A stretch of 7,740 nucleotides of DNA from Alphaproteobacteria bacterium (GTDB taxonomy: Bacteria; Pseudomonadota; Alphaproteobacteria; RF32; CAG-239), in contig JAFUXW010000248.1 of assembly GCA_017477035.1 (NCBI GenBank), forward strand, positions 1 to 7,740, given 5' to 3'. Below, piece after piece: positions 4,915 to 7,740 of the stretch; position 1 is the stretch's first letter; each line of letters opens with the position of its first letter. Below the pieces are notes generated by a model. That model did no database searches. It had not been told where the DNA came from and saw only the letters and a list, made by a program, of their open reading frames with translations. Position numbers and translations under genes: made by a program.

Positions 4915-6189
4915 CTAATCTTCTCTACCGCCTTTATTCGGTGTCGGTGTGCGAGAAATATGTTTATATCCGCTCACTTTAGTTTTTGCCATACCCGAAC
5001 GAATATCGTCTGTTAACACTTTACTTGCGGCTAAATCTTTTCTAAGCACTGCAATTTTAATCATATTACGAACATCTGAATCTTCTACATAATCTGCCGC
5101 TGTTTTTCCTTCTTTATCTCTTTGATTGACATTGATTCCTGCATCTAACAGCAACTTAGCTTGTTCTTTAGTTTTTGCAAAAAACAATGCTGTTTGACCT
5201 TGTTTATCAATAATATTAACATCAGCACCGGCATCAAGCAATACTTGAGTTTGTTTTGCATCATCAGCATAAAATAAAGCTGTCGCTCCTGTCCAACCCC
5301 AATGTTTACCTTCTTTAGCATTGACATTAGCACCGGCATCTAACAGCAATTTTGTCTGTTCTGCTGTTTTTGCAAAAAACAGTGCCGTTCTCGCACCATA
5401 ACGTTCGGCACATACCATATTGACACTAGCACCGGCATCAAGCAACAATTTTGTTTGCTCTGCTGTTTTGGCCTCCGATAAAGCAGTATGTCCTCCTTTA
5501 TCTACAATATTAACCGGTGCTCCTGCATCTATTAAGAGTTTTGTTTGTTCGGCATCTTTTGCAGCTATTAATGCGGTATTTCCATATCCAAATCTCACGT
5601 AATTAATATTATCCCCCTTTACGGATTCTAATAACAGCTTTGTCTCTTCAGCATTTTTGGCAAAATATAAACAATCTGCATTTGCCTTTGCCCCTAATTC
5701 AATAAGCTCTTTAATTTTAGTTAACCTCTTACCTTCATCCTCAATTACCTCATCCATTACGTCATATAATTCCAGATTTAAATCTTTTGGAGATTTTTTT
5801 GCTCCATGTTCTTTTAATATTTTGATTAATTTTTTAGCTAAACTGGTGCTTCTTTCTGGTGTATCATCAGGGTAGTAATCTGGACTTCTCAAAGTTCCTA
5901 ATGCTGTTCTACCACTAAAATTTTGTTTATTTATATCAATTCCAGCATCTATCAATGCTTCAGCTTGTTTCACTGTTTTGGCAAAAAATAATGCTGTATT
6001 TCCGGAGTCATCTGTTGCATTTATATCTGCTCCAGCATCCACTAACAATTTAACTTGTTCTTTAGTTTTAGCAAAAAACAATGCTGTTCTGCCATTTTCA
6101 TCTTTAGCATAAACGTTTGCTCCCATTGTTAGGGCTTTTTCAGTTTCTTTTGCCGTTTTTGCATTAAGCAACATCTTGTTAGTATCCAT
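4915..6189 (-). CDS. Ankyrin-repeat protein with short ~30-residue repeats
   Basis: A 424-residue protein made almost entirely of about ten ankyrin-type units. A typical one is TALFFAKTKEQVKLLVDAG followed by ADIN and a turn ending GNT or GRT. Clear units begin near residues 6, 35, 65, 95 (degenerate), 173, 205, 235, 268, 303, 332 and 362. Most are 30 residues long, not the canonical 33: the stretch between the two helices is shorter (FAKTxEQxKLLLDAG in place of the usual LHxAAxxGHxEIVKLLLxxG). A degenerate insert (about 100-170) interrupts the array. There is no signal peptide or membrane segment. The C-terminal 40 residues are basic and Ser/Thr/Pro-rich (ISRTPTPNKGG) with no repeat. Ankyrin arrays bind proteins, and in host-associated bacteria many are exported effectors, but no secretion signal is provable here. 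The ATG at 6189 follows AAAAGGGG by seven bases. A palindromic operator lies next to the likely promoter and a terminator follows. Confidence 0.9.
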   Translation of the reverse strand: MDTNKMLLNAKTAKETEKALTMGANVYAKDENGRTALFFAKTKEQVKLLVDAGADINATDDSGNTALFFAKTVKQAEALIDAGIDINKQNFSGRTALGTLRSPDYYPDDTPERSTSLAKKLIKILKEHGAKKSPKDLNLELYDVMDEVIEDEGKRLTKIKELIELGAKANADCLYFAKNAEETKLLLESVKGDNINYVRFGYGNTALIAAKDAEQTKLLIDAGAPVNIVDKGGHTALSEAKTAEQTKLLLDAGASVNMVCAERYGARTALFFAKTAEQTKLLLDAGANVNAKEGKHWGWTGATALFYADDAKQTQVLLDAGADVNIIDKQGQTALFFAKTKEQAKLLLDAGINVNQRDKEGKTAADYVEDSDVRNMIKIAVLRKDLAASKVLTDDIRSGMAKTKVSGYKHISRTPTPNKGGRED

Positions 6190-6214
6190 ACTGCATCCCC
6201 TTTTAGAAAATTGA

Positions 6215-6243
6215 CTTATAAAACTTTTATTTTATTGTAACAA
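6215..6243 (-). promoter_or_regulatory. Putative promoter of the large ankyrin gene
   Basis: On the minus strand TTGTTA (6238-6243), a 17-base spacer and TATAAG (6215-6220) lie just upstream of the ribosome binding site. The predicted leader is about 20 bases. The 12-bp palindrome AAACGTACGTTT ends exactly at the upstream edge of the -35. Confidence 0.5.
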
Positions 6244-6256
6244 AAACGTACGTTTA
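6240..6256. promoter_or_regulatory. Palindromic operator-like site, copy 1
   Basis: ACAAAAACGTACGTTTA contains the perfect 12-bp palindrome AAACGTACGTTT (6244-6255). The identical 17 bases recur at 6382-6398, 142 bases away. Position directly beside the -35 suggests a dimeric repressor or activator acts on the ankyrin gene. I cannot name the regulator. Confidence 0.6.
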
Positions 6257-6381
6257 TTTTTACCACCTGAAAATTGAAAATTTTAGAAGCTTATAAGAAA
6301 ACAAAAAGTGCTTTTATGACAATATTAGTATGACTTATAGGTTTATTGTAAAAATTTGTCATTTTTTTTAAAAAGTGGTTG

Positions 6382-6398
6382 ACAAAAACGTACGTTTA
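6382..6398. promoter_or_regulatory. Palindromic operator-like site, copy 2
   Basis: The second identical copy of ACAAAAACGTACGTTTA, with palindrome at 6386-6397. As at copy 1, a -35-like hexamer (TTGTCA on the minus strand) follows the palindrome directly, but no good -10 is seen 16-18 bases further on. Fragments TTACAATAAA and TATAAGTCA follow both copies, so the promoter region may be an old duplication. Confidence 0.55.
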
Positions 6399-6451
6399 AA
6401 TTGACCAGTTTTTATATATTTTTATGTGATGATTCAATATGTTATCAAAAA

Positions 6452-6685
6452 TCAGTTATTCTCAAAATTTGCGCCATAGTTCAAAAACAACTTAATCACT
6501 TCCAGTTCATAGAATGCTCGGCAAGCACGTAAAAAAGGCGTCCAGCCATGATGATTATAAGGAAGGTTCGGTTTTGCGCCTTTTATCAAGGCGGCTTCTA
6601 CGGCCTCAATATCGCAATTAAATACGGCTCTTTTAAGTTCTTCAAGTAATTCGTGAGACGGACTCACTTTGATATTATTTTCCAT
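6452..6685 (-). CDS. Small ankyrin-repeat protein
   Basis: A 77-residue protein. After a short lead (MENNIKVSPSHELLEEL) it has one partial ankyrin unit (KRAVFNCDIEAVEAALIKGAKPN) and one complete unit (GWTPFLRACRAFYELEVIKLFLNYGANFENN), then stops with TGA where a third unit would be expected to begin. The repeats here follow the ordinary 33-residue plan, unlike the neighbour at 4915-6189, so the two genes are not simple copies. An excellent ribosome binding site (AAAGGAGA, five bases before the ATG) and a promoter with a perfect -35 at 6782-6810 argue that it is expressed. It may be a natural mini-ankyrin or a gene cut short at its 3' end. The next 60 bases downstream do not continue the repeat in this frame. 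A function beyond protein binding cannot be given. Confidence 0.8.
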   Translation of the reverse strand: MENNIKVSPSHELLEELKRAVFNCDIEAVEAALIKGAKPNLPYNHHGWTPFLRACRAFYELEVIKLFLNYGANFENN

Positions 6686-6781
6686 TTTAATCTCCTTTTA
6701 GTCCGCTTAAAGTGGGACAAGTTGGTTTATAAATTCACTTTTGGTAGAAATGCCTTAACGGCACTTCCTGTTTACTATTTG

Positions 6782-6810
6782 ATTTAAACATGCAAAGAAT
6801 CCGCTGTCAA
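6782..6810 (-). promoter_or_regulatory. Putative sigma70 promoter of small ankyrin gene
   Basis: On the minus strand TTGACA (6805-6810, perfect -35), a 17-base spacer and TTAAAT (6782-6787). The implied leader is about 90 bases and includes a small TGCC/GGCA hairpin. This is the best -35 match seen in the window. Confidence 0.55.
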
Positions 6811-6912
6811 GTACTTTTTTCACAAAAAATACACATAAGCCCATGATTCTGCATGATTTTCTTTTAAATTCAAAGAGTTGATTCGGGAAAAAATTTTTCC
6901 ATAAAGATTGCT

Positions 6913-7740
6913 TTATTTTTCACAGTCGCCGCAATTAGAACAACCGTTGCAAATAAGCCGAGAACCGCAAGTTTCACAATTTTTGCGCCAGTACTTAACA
7001 TACCAGCCGTCATCAAAAAGTTCGCTTTGTGGCTTATGTAATTGCCATTCAATCGGCTTTCCTGCAAATTGCAAGCCGGATTTGTATGCTTGCTTACTTT
7101 GCAAACGTTTGCTCGGCACTGTATAAATTTTGCCGTCTTTCTCAAACTTCGTTCCTGTCTCTATAAAGCAAAACATCACATTATTTGCCTTGCATTCATC
7201 ATAAAGTGATTTAACCCATTCGTATTTCAAAACACGGGAACCGTCATAATTCTCACCGCCGGCAACAACTTGTTCTATTTGTCCGCTTTTGAGCCACTTT
7301 TCTAATGTTATTGCTCCGATAAACGGTGCTGTCATCACACCCTTATGTTTGAAAGGTAAATCCATTAAAATCGGTAATCTTTCATCGGCTCTGGCTTGAT
7401 TTTCTGCCGTTACGCTGAAAAACACATTATCCCAACCGTTTTCCCAATCTTTCGGCAAATGTTCTGCCACTCTTTCCGGTCGCTTGGTAAGCAAATAAAA
7501 TCCGACATCAGGACGCTTTTTGATGATATTCCACGCTTCATCACGCCATTCGTCCGCTTCCTCCAAAAAGAAATCCGAAGTTAAGCACGCACGCAAACAT
7601 TCGCCGCTTTTAATTTTATATGAACCATCGGCGTTTTTGTGTAAAGGATAATCAAAGTTGTTTTTGACACGGTATATTTTAGAACCGTCAGCATTTCTCT
7701 GCTTGTCCAAAAAATACATATAGCAGTGCTGACAGCCCTC
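6913..7740 (-). CDS. Gp37/Gp68-family (DUF5131) three-Cys protein, 5' end missing
   Basis: The frame runs off the right window edge. The in-window part is 275 residues and its first codons read EGCQHCYMYFLDK. This matches the second and third cysteines of the three-Cys motif (x-C-x-x-C-Y) of phage Gp37/Gp68-like proteins (PF07505, DUF5131), a radical-SAM-like family. The ATG at 7719 is therefore internal, not the start. Other family marks are FYLLTKRPERVAEHLP, NVFFSVTAENQARADERLP and GVMTAPFIGAITL, then VVAGGENYDGSRVLKYEWV. The C-terminus carries six cysteines in 19 residues (CETC...C-x-x-C-x-x-C-x-x-C), probably binding a metal or an Fe-S cluster. The biochemical reaction of this family is not established. 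Relatives occur in phages and islands, often next to a three-Cys-motif partner gene (TcmP), which would lie outside the window. The stop is TAA at 6913-6915. Confidence 0.85.
   Translation of the reverse strand, partial: EGCQHCYMYFLDKQRNADGSKIYRVKNNFDYPLHKNADGSYKIKSGECLRACLTSDFFLEEADEWRDEAWNIIKKRPDVGFYLLTKRPERVAEHLPKDWENGWDNVFFSVTAENQARADERLPILMDLPFKHKGVMTAPFIGAITLEKWLKSGQIEQVVAGGENYDGSRVLKYEWVKSLYDECKANNVMFCFIETGTKFEKDGKIYTVPSKRLQSKQAYKSGLQFAGKPIEWQLHKPQSELFDDGWYVKYWRKNCETCGSRLICNGCSNCGDCEK

Noticed and set aside
6379..6407. Plus-strand TTGACA at 6379-6384 as a promoter
   Set aside because: No -10 hexamer lies 16-18 bases downstream and no plus-strand gene follows.
6886..6920. AT-only palindromes after the DUF5131 stop as a terminator
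   Set aside because: The stems are short A/T runs (ATAAAG/CTTTAT, and GGAAAAA next to TTTTTCC with no loop), too weak to call.
1..7740. CRISPR array, tRNA or rRNA genes
   Set aside because: No regularly spaced short repeats and no cloverleaf or rRNA-like sequence were seen on reading both strands.

Overview
The window is AT-rich DNA from a Gram-negative bacterium. Two things suggest this: a lipoprotein signal peptide, and a periplasm-type peptidoglycan enzyme made without a Sec signal. The gene families (an integrase with a DUF6538-like N-terminus, a DUF2778/Tlde1 enzyme, ankyrin proteins and a Gp37/Gp68-type protein) would fit a host-associated, gut-type alphaproteobacterium. That taxonomic guess is an inference. 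TAA, TAG and TGA all end genes here, so in-frame stops are read as real lesions.

Positions 1-1020 are a decayed mobile-element edge. A plus-strand tyrosine-integrase remnant is open from the left window edge, has an internal TAA at 90-92, and stops before any catalytic domain. It is joined tail-to-tail at about 762/763 to the first 30 codons of a minus-strand gene. That stub and its upstream region form one copy of a 223-bp direct repeat (763-985). The second copy (3008-3230) is the front of a longer homologue (2636-3097), itself broken by a TAA at codon 32.

Between the two repeats lies a minus-strand cargo pair. One gene is a DUF2778/Tlde1-type L,D-transpeptidase-like protein (1796-2539), closely related to type VI secretion effectors. 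The other is a small predicted lipoprotein (1021-1689) in the position expected of a periplasmic immunity protein. A strong intrinsic terminator separates them.

Positions 3281-4914 hold a secreted C39-like papain-fold cysteine peptidase with an 8-bp hairpin over its ribosome binding site. After it comes a 474-bp non-coding stretch containing a dense run of palindromes.

Positions 4915-6685 hold two ankyrin-repeat genes. The larger has an unusual repeat of about 30 residues and sits behind two copies of the same 17-bp element with a perfect 12-bp palindromic core. The right edge (6913-7740) is the 3' part of a Gp37/Gp68-family (DUF5131) three-Cys protein that runs off the window.

Nearly all intact genes lie on the minus strand, as single transcription units with their own promoters or terminators. 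The whole reads as an accessory island: integrase relic, duplicated and decaying genes, a toxin-like cargo with a candidate immunity gene, and host-interaction-type proteins.
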